NCBI RefSeq assembly: GCF_037176765.1
Contig: NC_090023.1
Coordinates: forward strand, 154,917,663 to 154,981,662
Reading direction: 5' to 3'
From: Anolis sagrei
Taxonomy: Eukaryota; Chordata; Lepidosauria; Squamata; Anolidae
Length of the DNA: 64,000 nt
The notes under the pieces were generated by a model, which saw nothing but the letters and a program-made list of their open reading frames with translations, did not search any database and had not been told where the DNA came from. Both the position numbers and the translations under genes were made by a program. Below, one piece after another: positions 44,820 through 56,340 of this stretch (position 1 is the stretch's first letter; every line of letters starts with the position of its first letter).

Positions 44820-47800
44820 TTAGTTATCTTCTTTCTTCTTCTCATCAATATATTTTTCCAAGAGAGACCAATCTGTCTCTCGAATAGGGTTTCCTGAATT
44901 CTTCCTTAACAAAAAAGTTAGTCTGTCCATGTCCTTTATTTCTAGTATTTTAGTTAGCCAACTCTCCATATCTGGGATTTCTCCCAATTTCCAATATTTA
45001 GCATAAGTAATTCTTGCCGCAGTCGATAAATATGTCAATAATATATCCTTATTCTGGTCTAAATTAATAGCCAAATCCGTAATGTTTAATAAGTAGTACT
45101 CAGGCTTTTTTAAGTATGTGATTTCTAAAATTTTCTGTGATTCCGTATGTATTTTTTTCCAAAATTCCTGCGCTTTTTTGCAGGACCACCACACGTGGTA
45201 GTAACTGCCTTCCTCTTCTTTGCATTTCCAACATTTATTTTCTCTACTCTTATACATTATACTTATTTTTTTTGGTGTAATATACCACCTATGTACCATC
45301 TTCCATAGGTTTTCTTTCAAATTTGTGGCGTATGTGTACTTAATTTTTTTATTCCAAAGTGTGTCCCACTCCCTTAAAAGGATTGGCCTTCTCACATTTT
45401 GGGCCCATCTAACCATACAATTTTTGACCGTTTCTGTTTCCGTTGCCCAGTCCAGTAGTTTACTATAAATCTTAGATGTCAATTTTTTCTCTGTGTTTAG
45501 TAGTTTCTCCCATTCACTCTCTTCTAAACAAAAACCTATTTTCTTATCTTGTTTGTAGTAACTGCATAATTGCATATAGTTTAACCATGATATATTTCCA
45601 AAATCTTTTTTCAAATCATCATGTGGTTTCAACGTCTCCGTATTTTTAATCAACAGATCTTTATATCTTGGCCATTTTTGCCATCCTAGCAATCGTCTTT
45701 GATTTGCCTCAATGGGAGACACCCAAAGAGGAGTTTTAGAGTAGAAGTTCCTTTTATATTTTGACCAGGTTCTTAATAATACCGACCTTATGAAGTGATT
45801 ACCAAACCCCTTTTCTTTCTTTTCTTGGTCATACCAAATATAGGCATGCCAGCCTTTTCTCAGTTCCCAACCTTCCAGCGAGAGTAATTTTTCATCCGAG
45901 AGTTTCATCCATTCCATTGTCCATGCTAGCACATTTGCTTCATGATATAGTTTTAGGTCAGGGAAGGCTAAGCCTCCCCTGTTTTTTTTTGTCTATTAAA
46001 ACAGTATATTTTACCCTTGGTCTTTTGTTACCCCAGATGAACTTCAGTAGGTCCTTATTCCATTTCTTAAATGTTTCTATATTCCTTATGATAGGAATGT
46101 TCTGGAAAAGAAATGTCAATTTAGGAAGAACATTCATTTTTACAAGGGCCACACGTCCTAAAAGGGAGAGATTTAAGTGTTTCCATCTGTCCAAATCCAT
46201 GTTTATCTCTTTCCAAAGAGACTCATAATTGTTCTTAAGCAATTGATTATTTTTTGCTGTGATCCAGATTCCCAGATACTTCAGCTTTTTTGTTATACTT
46301 AAACCTGTCTGTTTCGAAATTAACTCTTGTTTCTTTTTATCTACATTCTTTGTTAATATCATCGTTTTGCTTTTGTTCAATTTAAAGCCCGCTAAATTCC
46401 CATAATCCATAATTTTGTTTATCCATCGTGCTAAGTGTTCCGCTGGATCCTCAATAATACCAATCACGTCATCGGCATATGCCCTAATTTTAAATTCATA
46501 TTTTCCTAACTTTGCTCCTTTGATTTCTTTGTCTTCTTTTATCCCTTTAATCAGAATTTCCAATGCCATAATGAAAATTAGTGGGGAAAGGGGGCATCCC
46601 TGTCGTGTCCCTTTGTGTATTGTAAATTCTTCCCCCATCTTGCCATTGACTGAAATTTTGGCTTTCTGTGTGTTATAAATCGAATTTAGAGCATTGCCGA
46701 AACCATACCCCATATCTAATTCCTGGATTAAGACTTTAAAAAAGTCCCAATTGAGGTTGTCGAACGCTTTTTCGGCATCAATTGCCAAAAAAGCTACTTC
46801 TTTTTGATGATTTAGTTCATAGTGTTCAATCAGGTCCAAAACAGTTCTAATGTTGCTTTTCATATGTCGGTTTGGCAGGAATCCCACCTGTTCTTCACCA
46901 ATCCAATCTTTCAAGAAATCTTTAAGCCGTGAGGCTAGTATATTTGTAAAAATTTTATAGTCAGTATTCAGGAGGGATATTGGTCTATAATTCCTGGTAT
47001 CAGTGGGATCCGTTCCTTCTTTGTGGATTAGAGTTATCTCTGCAAGTTTCCAAGAGTCTGGTATTATTTGCAATTGAAGTGCCTCATTCATAATTTTTTG
47101 TAGTAGCGGACTTAACTCCTGTTTTAGGACCTTGTAAATACCCGCCGTGTATCCATCCGGGCCAGGGGCTTTACTAGGATCCATTCTGTTTATTGCTTTA
47201 TCTATTTCCTCTAATGTAATTTCTCTATTTAGTTTTTCTCTTTGTGCCTCATTTATTTTATCTAATCTCATTTTGCTTATGTATGTTACTATATCTTCTT
47301 TTGAAATATTGTCTTTTCTGTATAAGTTTTTATAGAAGTTCTGAAATTCCTCCAAAATATCTTCATTTTTTGTAATCGTTTTGTCTCCTATTTTCAATTT
47401 CGTTATTTGAAATTTTTGTTTCTTTTTTTGTACTTGTCTGGCTAGCCACCTCCCGGGCTTGTTAGCGTTTTCAAAGTGTGATTGTTTTAGAAATTTGATT
47501 TGTTTTGCTTGATGTTCTAATTCTAAGTGATTTTTCTTTTGTTTAAGCTCCGCCAGTAATTTAATTAGTGACGTTTTTTGGGGGTTTAGTTTCAGATCTT
47601 TTTCGTTAAGAAGTATTTGTTTTTCTATCTCTTTCATCTCTAGGTTTTTCATCCTATTAATGTTTGCATTTTGTTGAATTAGATGTCCTCTCAGGACCGC
47701 TTTCATAGCGTCCCATACAATTTGGGGCTTAGTTTCCTCTATTTGATTTATATTTAGATAGTCTTTAACTATTTCTTTGTATTTCTTTATATCTTGCTCC

Positions 47801-48618
47801 TTTTTAATTAGATTTTCATTAAGTCTCCACTTTCTAGTTCTTATTTCTTTGTTGATGATCAGTACTATTGGACAATGGTCCAAAATATCCCTCGGGAGGA
47901 TATTTATCTCGTCTGTTCGTGTAAAAAGGGTTTTAGATGACCAAACCATGTCGATCCTCGACCAAGTGCCGTGTCTATTTGAATAAAAGGTGAAGTCCTT
48001 TTTCCCTTCATTTTTCGCTCTCCACACATCCACTAACTCCATTTCCTTTTTCATTTGAATTAGATTTTGTGGTAAAGTAGTGTATCCATCCTTTGACTTT
48101 TTATTTTTCTGTTTCTTGGATTTATCTTCCTCACTATTTAGTACTCCATTAAAATCGCCTACAAGTATCAATTCATCGAATACGGTATTCAACAGTTTTT
48201 CTTTAAGAGTTTTTACAAATGCTTTTTTAGGGCCATTCGGGGCGTAAACATTACATATGAGTATTTTTAAATCTCCCGAGGAGATCATAACTCCAAGAAT
48301 TCTACCCTCTTGGTCCTTAAATTCTAATCTTGAGTCTAATGTGTCCTTAATATATGTTGCCACCCCTCTTTTTTTCTTCTCCATTGACGAGCAATATAGT
48401 TTCCCTAATTTATTGTTTACAAGATGGGGTATATGTCTTTGGGATATGTGTGTTTCTTGTAGGGTAATAATATCATATTTTTCTCTGCTTAATTTGGTAA
48501 ATAATTTTTTGCGTTTTTTTGGTGAATTAAGACCATTCACATTATTATTGTAACATTTTATTTGTTGATTATTCATTGTCATCAGTTGTTGCTTTATCTG
48601 GCTCACTTCCTGTGTCGT
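44820..48618 (-). CDS. L1 ORF2: endonuclease and reverse transcriptase, one frame break
   Basis: The frame runs from about 48590 to 45958, then continues in another frame at 45932-44820. Endonuclease motifs are NVNGLNSPKK, IITLQETHIS, LVGDFNGVLN, RIDMVW and DHCPIVL (residues about 10-260). RT motifs are YRPISLLNTDYKI, LAIDAEKAFDNLNW, GTRQGCPLSPLIF and YADDVIGIIEDP (about 530-760). The C-terminal knuckle is CWKCKEEEGSYYHVWWSC. The total of about 1260 codons is normal for L1. The only break seen lies beside a nine-base T run near 45985, a place prone to true slippage or sequencing error. The first Met in good context follows the ORF1 stop. Confidence 0.9.
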
Positions 48619-49612
48619 CTCTGTCCTCGTCCACATTGCTTAACGATGAGGCTCCCTGTTCCGTAGTTTCACCTCGATCTTCCATTTCTAACGATTCTGG
48701 CCTTGGTCTTTTCTTCTGTTTCCCTCCCCTAGGGGAGGGACCCTTTTTCTCTTTCATTAATTTGTCATAAAAGGCTTTAGCTTTATCTTCTGTGGTAATC
48801 CAATATTTCTCATCCTTGTATGTCGTCATTATCCCTTCGTTGCGTTCCCAGCGGAACCTGATCTGTCTTTTCTTTAATTCTTCTGTTAAGAAGTAATATT
48901 TTCTTCTTCTATTTATCACCGTTTGCGGGTATTCTTTCAACATTACAACTTTTGTTCCTTTAAATATTGTTGCTTTTCTGTTGTTTTTGTATAGGATTTC
49001 ATCTCTCAGTCTACGTTTTGTCAGCTGAACTATTACATCTCTTGGAGTATTATTTGTTTTCGAATAATTAGTTGTAATTCTATATATCTTGTCCACCTCT
49101 TTGGCCATCTCCTGTTCCGAGATCTCCATACATGACGCTAACATTTTGATCACTTCTCGTTTCAAATCCTCTTTCGGGTCTTCCCACATATTCCTTAGTC
49201 TTAATTGAAAGTCAAGTTCCGTCTGTTGTAACTTTTCTTGTTCTCTCTCATATTTTATTTGTTTCCTGTCTAACTCCTTTACCTTTTTCTGCAGTTTGGT
49301 TTGGTTGTCTTCTATTTTTTCCTTGTCTTTTTTCAGTTCTCTAGTTTCCTCTTTTAATTGTTTTACATCTTTCTTTATTATACCATATTCTTCTTTGAGT
49401 TCTTTCTTCATCTCTTTCCATTCTGTTTGCATCGCATTATAGTTAGCCTCTTGTTTCGCTGCTATCGCCTTGATTTCCTCCTGCATTGAATCTTGTGTTT
49501 TAGATATCTTTTGAATCTCCTTCAGTATGTCTTTCAATTTTACCCCTTCTTCTGAGCCTTGGGAGCCTCTCCTTGCCGCTATAGTAAATTTTAAATCTTT
49601 ATCTTTTTCCAT
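48569..49612 (-). CDS. L1 ORF1: RNA-binding trimeric protein, intact
   Basis: This is a 347-codon unbroken frame. An N-terminal segment is followed by a long Lys/Glu-rich coiled coil (about residues 35-135), an RRM-like domain with LRLRNMWEDPKEDL, and a C-terminal domain with PRDVIVQLTKRRLRDEIL, VMLKEYPQTVINRRR and RFRWERNEG. A charged tail rich in Asp/Glu is extra relative to the element at 24187. Its end overlaps the start of the extended ORF2 frame. Confidence 0.9.
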   Translation of the reverse strand: MEKDKDLKFTIAARRGSQGSEEGVKLKDILKEIQKISKTQDSMQEEIKAIAAKQEANYNAMQTEWKEMKKELKEEYGIIKKDVKQLKEETRELKKDKEKIEDNQTKLQKKVKELDRKQIKYEREQEKLQQTELDFQLRLRNMWEDPKEDLKREVIKMLASCMEISEQEMAKEVDKIYRITTNYSKTNNTPRDVIVQLTKRRLRDEILYKNNRKATIFKGTKVVMLKEYPQTVINRRRKYYFLTEELKKRQIRFRWERNEGIMTTYKDEKYWITTEDKAKAFYDKLMKEKKGPSPRGGKQKKRPRPESLEMEDRGETTEQGASSLSNVDEDRDDTGSEPDKATTDDNE

Positions 49613-51303
49613 TTTATTCTTAGGAGTTGAGTTTCTGTGTCTTCTATTTCTATCTAAGGAGGAAAGAATCAGTACTAAGTCATCAAATTCATCAGAGAGC
49701 TAATTCATTAGGTCAATTTTCCGTTCTCTTATATAATATACGTTATAAATTCAAAATAGGGATCTTGGGAGCCGTTTCTCCCCCTCTTTTTTTTTTAATA
49801 TATATATTATTTGATTCTTATTATAATTTTATTTATTATTATACTTTGATTACTCCTATAATGTCTTCTTCTTAATTATTATTTTAATTATTTTAATTCT
49901 TTATTTATTTATTGAATTCATTTTTGAAATTTTTTAATTATTTAAGATTTAAATTGATTTAAATTAGTTTGGTATTATTTCCTTCTTCTCTTCTCCTCAG
50001 CACTCCCTCTCTCTTGTTTCCTAAGGCCCTGTTTCTCTCCTCCGCTTCGTTGCCTCTCTCCGCTGCGACTCCTCTCCTCCTCTCCTCCTCGGAACTCTTG
50101 CCTCCCGACGAGCTTCTCCTCTTCGGCACTCCAGCTCTCTTGCCTCCCGACGTCCTGTTGCTCCGCTTCACTCCTTCTCTCCTCTCCACTCCGCCACTCT
50201 CCTATTCCTCTTCTCAGAACTCTTGCCTCCCGACGAACCACCGGCTCCGCTCCGCTCCGCCGTCGATACTCCACTCCGTGTTTTCTCAAGGCGCAGGTTT
50301 TTCAGAGGTCCGTAGCTTCCGCGAACTGCTTAAGCTGCGTAGACTGCGTAAACTGCGCAGCTGTTGTTTCCGTCAGCTACGCAGTTTCCGTCGTCCCTAT
50401 TACTTTACTTCCGCCCTTTGGCACGTCCTCCTTCTTCCGCCCGTGCGTCTGCGTCTTGCATCAGATCCGGAGTGGCGATCCACCTTCTTGTCCGTCCCGA
50501 GCTTTCGCGCGGTCTCTTCCTTGCCCCGCCTCTTCCGGATTCTATCTGTATGTTTATGAAGATGTTCCTCGCAGACTAAACATCATGGCGTCAAGGTCAG
50601 GGGTGCCTTTCCTTTTTTGATTTCTGATTTCTGTTACTGTCTATTTCGTCTTTTTCTCTTGCGGTCCGGGGTGAGAGGGTTTGCTATCCGCTGCCTCCTC
50701 CCCCCCCCCGTTTTTATAAGTAATTTTTATAGGTAATTAAAGCTCTCTTTATATTCCAATATATAAGTTCCAGGCGTCCCTTATCTAATCAATATATGTA
50801 TATAGTGATCCTTTTCTTATTGGCACATCTTCACGATGTATCCTTGTTTAGCTTGTTTAACTTAGTTCTAATCGGTTAGAACTGCCTTCTTAACTTGTGT
50901 TTTCTTCTCCCCTTGTCCCTTGTGGCTATCGGGGAGAGGCTTATGCAACTTATTCCCCAAAATTTCTTCTTAGGAAACTTACGTTTCTCTTGTTCCAATA
51001 CGGAATTTCTTGTTGTTTCTTCTTGTAATTAAATGTGATGGGCAGCGACAGTTATTGCTGCCTTTCGGCAGCTTCTCGCGGAGTGGCTTGCTGCCCCCGG
51101 TCTGTCCGGATCCTCTCTCCCTCCTCCCTTGAGGGGTGGGGGGATTCGGGACCTCAGACTTGCCTGAGGGGTCTTTGCACACCTTCGAGTCTCGATCCGC
51201 TCGAAGGTGGGGAGCTACCGCTCTACCAGCCTCTCAACGCGATTCTCCCTCGGAGGAGCTCTCAGAGGGACCGTCCTGTCGCCATTTTCCCTCACCGGAA
51301 GTC
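49613..51303 (-). promoter_or_regulatory. L1 5'UTR/internal promoter region
   Basis: The half next to ORF1 is A/T-rich; the distal half (50000-51300) is C/T-rich on + with many CpG and short CTCCGAC-type repeats. The open frames on both strands in it are composition artefacts. Its length agrees with the inverted 5'UTR at 24943-26576. Confidence 0.6.
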
Positions 51304-52310
51304 CTCGAATCTAAAAGAAAATATTCTGGTTTGATATCAAGATTTCGTTGTAGGATTGATTATATTTTTTTATGGATTTGATGCCAGAATTTCTTAACCT
51401 TCTTCCATTTCCACCACATGTGTATATAATTGCCTATATGTTTTCCACATTTCTAACACCTGTCTTTTATTTTGCCCTTGCTGAATCTTGACAATTTTTC
51501 TGGTTTCAAATACCATCTATAGGATGATTTGTACCAGTTCCCCTTAAGTTCTGTTGAATATGAGTATTTCAGTTTCTTTTTCTATATCTCTTCCCATTCT
51601 GACATTGTTATCAAGCGATTTATATCTGCAGACCATTTTATCATATTTTCTTTCACCTGCTCAGTTTCTGTAGACCAAATTAGTAGTTGTTGGTAGAACT
51701 TTCTTATTAGTTTTGTATCTTTGTTAACATCTTGTCCCAGAATGTATCTTTTATTTCAAAGCCTATTTTATTATCTATGTTAAAACTTTCTTTAATTTGC
51801 CAGTATTGGAACCACGAGAGAGACGGGTCAATTTGTTTTAGTTCCTCTATTGTTTTGAGCTTTACTCCTTGGGAGTTTATTTTTAGTCATTGTCTATATG
51901 GCAACCATTTTCTCTAGGCAACTTGTGCATGGCCTCATTAGGCGAGAACCATAGTGCTGTCTTTGTATATAGCCTATCTTTATATTCGTTCCATACTTGA
52001 ATGAGGGCGGCTCTCATAAAATGATTTTTAAAGTTTTTTTCCTTCTTTGCTCTCACCCTCCATAGATAGCTATGCCATCCTTGTATCAGGTCATAGCCTT
52101 CTAGGGCCAATATTGACTTTTTTTCTAAAGAAGACCAATCTCTTATCCATGTCAAGGCAGAGGCTTCGTAGTACAACTGTAGGTCTGATAGGCTTAGGCC
52201 TCCCTTTTTTTATAATCTGTCAAGTTTTTAAAATAGATTCTGTTATTTTTGCCTTTCCATATAAATTTTCCTAATTCCTTCTGCCATTTCTGAAATATTG
52301 TTTTAGATCT
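51304..52310 (-). pseudogene. Outer L1 ORF2 C-terminal part, sense segment
   Basis: Reverse-complement reading gives traces of IFQKWQKELGKFIWKGK, YEASALTWIRDWSSLEKKS, WHSYLWRVRAKKEKNFKNHF, then HMWWKWKKVKKFW and LDIKPEYFLLD. Stops and shifts are frequent, so it is older than the inner copy. Confidence 0.75.
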
Positions 52311-53682
52311 TATTATCAGAAGGGACTGGAACAGGTAGAGCATATCTGGTAGAACAAGTAGGCTTCCTTCCCAAATGCCAGTTAAGAGAAAACGTAAGAA
52401 CGATAATAAATGTCATTGAATATTACAAAAAAAACAACAACAACCAGAAAGAGGTAGCATTGTTATTTTTAGATGCCAAAAAGGCATTTGATAATGTGAA
52501 TTGGAGCTTTATCACCTCAGTTTTAAAAGAGATGGATGTAGGGTATCACTATATGAATGCTATCAAATCAATATATTCACATCAAACTACCAAAATCTCC
52601 ATAAATGGACAACAATCAGCAAGTATCCCCATTCAAAAGGGAACTAGACAGGGATGTCCGCTTTCCCCACTACTCTTTAAGTTTAGAAATTCTATTAACT
52701 AGTATAAGAAATAATAATGAACTAAAAGGACTAAGAACAAAAAAACATACATACAAAATGCGTGCTTTTGCGGATGATGTAGTCTGTATTATAGAAGACC
52801 CACTAGATGATACAAATAAATGGTTACAAGAAATCAACAAATTTGGCAATGTAGCAGATTTAAAATAAAGAAAAAACTCAAGTTATCACCAAAAATATGG
52901 ACAAAGAGAGAACTTCAAGAAAAGACAGGAATTAACATAGTCACCAAGATGTCATGTTGCCAGAGTTCTGCCTTATTTAGGTAGAGATGAATCAAACTCC
53001 CAGTTTTATCAAACAGTTTAATTAAAAAAGCACTTATTTACTGTCTGTTTTAATAGACCAAAATATAAAACACAAAGATAGCACTCAGCTACAGAATAAA
53101 CAAAAACTGAAAGCAAAAAATAACTTCTTAGTCAAAAGGGTCCAGTCCAGTGGCCAAATGCTGAGAGTTCAATAACAGAGTCCAGGGATCAAGAGTCTAT
53201 ACCGTAGTCAAAAGCCAATCCAAATGTTCAAATTTCCAGGGTTCCAAGATCACAGGAGACAGGCCAGAACACCGAAAATCCAACAGACCTGGGGGGAAAA
53301 ACCAGCAGCATTCCACCACCAAAATGCAACAGATACTTTTCTCCCAAAAATCAGTCTCAAGGTTAGCTCCCTAAATCCAGTAACACCCAGCTGCAACCCA
53401 TCTCCTGGACACCTCCACCCCTAATTGCTTTCACCCATGAACTCCCACTTACAGATTATCAAACCCTCTAGAACTAATACATTAACCCTTCCGTCACCAA
53501 CCATCAACTGGAGAACATATGACCCAAGATGAAATATTTAGGGATAACAATCTCAGCCAGTAACTCTCACTTAATGAGAAATAACTACAAAAAAAATGGT
53601 CAGAAATTAAGGGAAAATTGAAATCATAGGAAAACCTTTCCCTGCTAGGGAAAATAGCCACAATTAAAATGAATGTTCTACC
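52311..53682 (+). pseudogene. Outer L1 ORF2 reverse-transcriptase part, inverted segment
   Basis: Frame 52460-52702 reads LFLDAKKAFDNVNW, GTRQGCPLSPLLF; after one shift, frame 52605-52868 reads MRAFADDVVCIIEDP. The piece ends near the L1 region just before the segment that opens at 52310 on the other strand, as expected for twin priming. Confidence 0.8.
52953..53523. mobile_element. Unclassified 571-bp insert with 8-bp TSD
   Basis: CCAAGATG lies on both sides (52945-52952 and 53524-53531), and the L1 reading (VTK.MKYLGI) resumes across it. The ends TCATGTTGCC and ACATATGAC show weak inverted similarity. It may be LTR-derived or hAT-type; the duplication length favours hAT, but the ends are not convincing. 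Confidence 0.5.
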
Positions 53683-53697
53683 GATAAGATAACCATG

Positions 53698-53830
53698 TTG
53701 ATGAGAAGAAAAACAATGAAAGGCTTTATGTAAGATTGGGAACTTTAAATCAATTTTTAATATGAGAACAGAGAAAAAATAATGCTTGCAAACACATTAA
53801 ATTAAACAATTGAAAAAAGTTACTATAACA
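53698..53830. repeat. Duplicated 3' flank of unit 2
   Basis: Aligns with 13579-13720 downstream of unit 1, ending at ACTATAACAATCTGGA. This is the last point where units 1 and 2 can be aligned. Confidence 0.75.
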
Positions 53831-53949
53831 ATCTGGACCATTGAAAGAAAGAAGGTGAAGCAAAGGGCAAAGACCATAGAAATCCAAAAAAAGAAAGGAA
53901 GGAAAGAAAGGAGAGTGGGAGGAAGAGAGGTCAAGTCCGGAAGTTCAGA

Positions 53950-54330
53950 GAAAGTGTTGAAATATAAAGAATATATAAATATAAAGAATGCCCTCCCCAT
54001 AGAGGTGAGATCAGCCCCTTCGCTGATGGTATTTCGAAAAAGGTTGAAGACATGGATGTTTAAACAAGCATTCGATTAATCTGGTGCAACGAAACTGATG
54101 AACAAGGATTGGTTAATCACAGACGACGAAATTGGATTGCGACTACAATTAAGAGATGCATTGGATTATTATTGGTGGCCCAATAATATTGTGTATTGTG
54201 TATGTGTTTTTATGCTTTTTAATGGAATATTGCTGCTTGTCGTTGTGTTGTAAACCGCGTTGAGTCGCCGATTTAGGCTGAGAAACGGCGGTATATAAGC
54301 ACAGTAATAAATAAAATAAAGAAATAAAGA
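53950..54330 (+). mobile_element. L2/CR1-group LINE, 3' end
   Basis: The frame ends NALPIEVRSAPSLMVFRKRLKTWMFKQAF, then a 250-bp 3'UTR with AAACCGCGTTGAGTCGCC and a TAATAAATAAAATAAAG tail. A purine-rich run at 53840-53930 precedes it. Confidence 0.75.
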
Positions 54331-54745
54331 AATTTAAAGAAATATAAAGAAAAATAAGGGGATTGGAAGAAAAAGGGGTCTCACAACCTCCTCCTATAAT
54401 GAAATAAAAAAAGAAAAAGAGAAATTAAGAAAAGAAAAGAAAAATAAGAATTAAAGAAGAGAAAAAGGAAAAAGACACATTAAGATATATTCAGACAAAT
54501 CCTGAAAGTGACTAGACACAAAAAAGAAGAAACATAGCAGCTTAAAGAAACAGCAGCCAATAGCAGCCTATACAAACAGACAAAAAAGATAGAAGATAGA
54601 AGTTAGGAGGATTCCAAAGAAATAAAGGATAGACTTTGCTCAAAGAATTTCACAAGAACAAATGGCGGACCTGAAAAAAGACTTAAAAGAAGAAATTGGT
54701 GGAGTAAAAAAAGAATTGACTTTAAAGCAACAGGAGTTAAAGGAA

Positions 54746-55574
54746 GATAATATTTTTAGGACATAATATTCTTCTGAAACAATGGGAAGAAATTTGGAAC
54801 ACCAAAATAAAATACACGATAGCCATAGAAATAAGAGAGAACTGGTACAAAATGCAATTCCAATGGTATTATACCCCTGAAAAATTAGCCAAATTCAATA
54901 AAGGTACCTCAAACACCTGTTGGAAATGCGGAAAGGAAATAGGGACCTTCTTCCACCAATGGTGCGCTTCTAAAAGAATCAAAAAGTTTTGGAATGAAAT
55001 ACACTTTCTAACCCAAAAAATATTAAAAACAGACTTCCCTCAGACACCAGAGATGTATCTTCTTGGAATCTCAAGCATAAAACTAAATGAAAACCAGGAC
55101 AAAATGTTCTTATTGAGCACTGCGGCCAGATTAACCCTAGCTAAAGTATGGAAGTAAAATAAAATACCAAATACTGAAGAATGGATTTTGAAAGTATTTT
55201 ATATAATCCAAATGGACAGCCTGTCCCAAAGACTGAAAGAGACACAAAAGAAAACGAATTGGTCTGGATTTAAGGACTTTATTTTAAACAGAAAAATTAC
55301 ACGAATGATATTCAACATTTGAGAAAAAGACACAAAAGAAGCCGAACTGGCATACACCAATGAAGAAAATGCAATCAATGACCAAAAAGCTATATTCTCA
55401 AAGACTTTGGGAAGTCAATCACCCCCGGTATCCTTTTCTTTTTCTTTTTTTACACTGTATTTCCATCTTTTAGTCTTATTCATTCTCTCTCTATTCTCTC
55501 ACTATCCCTGCAGTTTTATGTTTTCCCCTACTTTCACTGTAAATATTATAAAAGCACAATAAAAATATTTTTAT
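54746..55574 (+). mobile_element. L1 LINE, 5'-truncated, inside an older L1 ORF1
   Basis: A perfect 12-bp duplication, GAGTTAAAGGAA (54734-54745 and 55575-55586), flanks 829 bp. Frame 54852-55157 has the ORF2 knuckle CWKCGKEIGTFFHQWCASK and LLSTAARLTLAKVWK. The 3' end is ATAAAAGCACAATAAAAATA. Confidence 0.88.
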
Positions 55575-55770
55575 GAGTTAAAGGAACTGAAAACAGAAAA
55601 GAAAGAGATAAAGAAAGCCCAAAAAATACTACAGTCAAGAATGAAAAATCTGGAACTAAAAAAGAAGTCTAGAAGAGAAGTATGAAGTAATAAAACCAAG
55701 AGAACTTGAATATCAACTAAGATTGAGAAATATACAAGAGGACGCAGAGGAAAATATAAGAGACAAAGTG

Positions 55771-56257
55771 TAGGGCTGGGCAACCACAGAAAAATTTGTT
55801 TCTAAACTCGATTCGTTTTTTGGAGGGTATTGCGTTTTGATTTTTAAAAGAATTCCGAAATTTTTCTTTAAAAAAGTTCAAAATTTACGAAATTTCGGAA
55901 ATTACGAAACAATTACGAAACAATTACGAATCGATTCGTTAATGGCGGACGCGACCGCGCAATACGCTAAAAAAACCTCCAAATGGGACAGGGGGAACTT
56001 CTGAAGCTTCCCTCTCCCTCTGTTGTTGACTGTTGGTGTGATAATTATTATTTTTTTCACTGATAAAACAAACAACAACTATAAAACTTGCACCAGACAT
56101 GCGGAAATAATAACAAAACGATTTCGAAACAATTTCGAAACGATTACGAAACGAATTGAAAAATTCGTTTCGATTTTTAGTTGCTCCTGAATGGTTCAAA
56201 AAAAATAACGAATTAATAACGAATTACGAAATTAACGAACGAAACCGCCCAGCCCTA
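55771..56257. mobile_element. ACGAA-rich hAT-like MITE, copy 2
   Basis: The 487-bp element starts TAGGGCTGGGCAACCACAG and ends CCGCCCAGCCCTA. The perfect 8-bp duplication is ACAAAGTG (55763-55770 and 56258-56265). The host L1 ORF1 reads through the restored site. Confidence 0.9.
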
Positions 56258-56340
56258 ACAAAGTGATAGAAATTCTAGCTGAACTATTAGATTGCACAGA
56301 TCAAGAAATGCAAGAACAAACAGATAGACACATTCAAAAT

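Larger units (their letters stand above)
44540..51303 (-). mobile_element. Full-length L1 LINE, inner copy
   Basis: The 6.8-kb element has poly-T at its left edge (poly-A on the minus strand), about 280 bp of 3'UTR including an (ATA)n microsatellite, ORF2, ORF1 and a 1.7-kb CpG-rich 5'UTR ending near ACCGGAAGTC. Both ORFs are almost intact. No clean target duplication is visible. About 600 bp of the host L1 (end of its ORF2) seems to be missing at the junction, so insertion probably came with a deletion. Confidence 0.88.
44284..53682 (-). mobile_element. L1 LINE with 5' inversion, interrupted by later inserts
   Basis: The 15-bp duplication GATAAGCTAACCATG lies at 44269-44283 and (one change) at 53683-53697; the single site is at 13564-13578 in unit 1. 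The 3' end is at the left (reverse complement of GCAATAAAAACAATTT). The ORF2 C-terminus lies on the minus strand at about 51304-52310, and an upstream RT piece lies inverted on + at 52311-53682. A younger full L1 (44540-51303) and a 571-bp insert (52953-53523) interrupt it. Confidence 0.8.
54340..56340 (+). mobile_element. L1 5' part (5'UTR and ORF1), split by two inserts
   Basis: ORF1 starts near 54664 (MADLKKDLKEEIGG), continues after the L1 insert at 55587 (coiled coil, LRNIQEDAEEN, RDKV), and again after the hAT-like insert at 56266 (VIEILAELLDC). It then stops near 56340 without ORF2, so this copy has lost its 3' part, which is unusual for a LINE. Confidence 0.65.

Noticed and set aside
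44288-44848. 186-codon minus-strand frame with a Tyr run
   Set aside because: It spans an L1 3'UTR, an AAT microsatellite and a G run, and is not a protein.
49969-50559. 196-codon Leu/Ser/Pro-rich frame
   Set aside because: It lies in the C/T-rich 5'UTR of the L1 and has no homology that I recognise.
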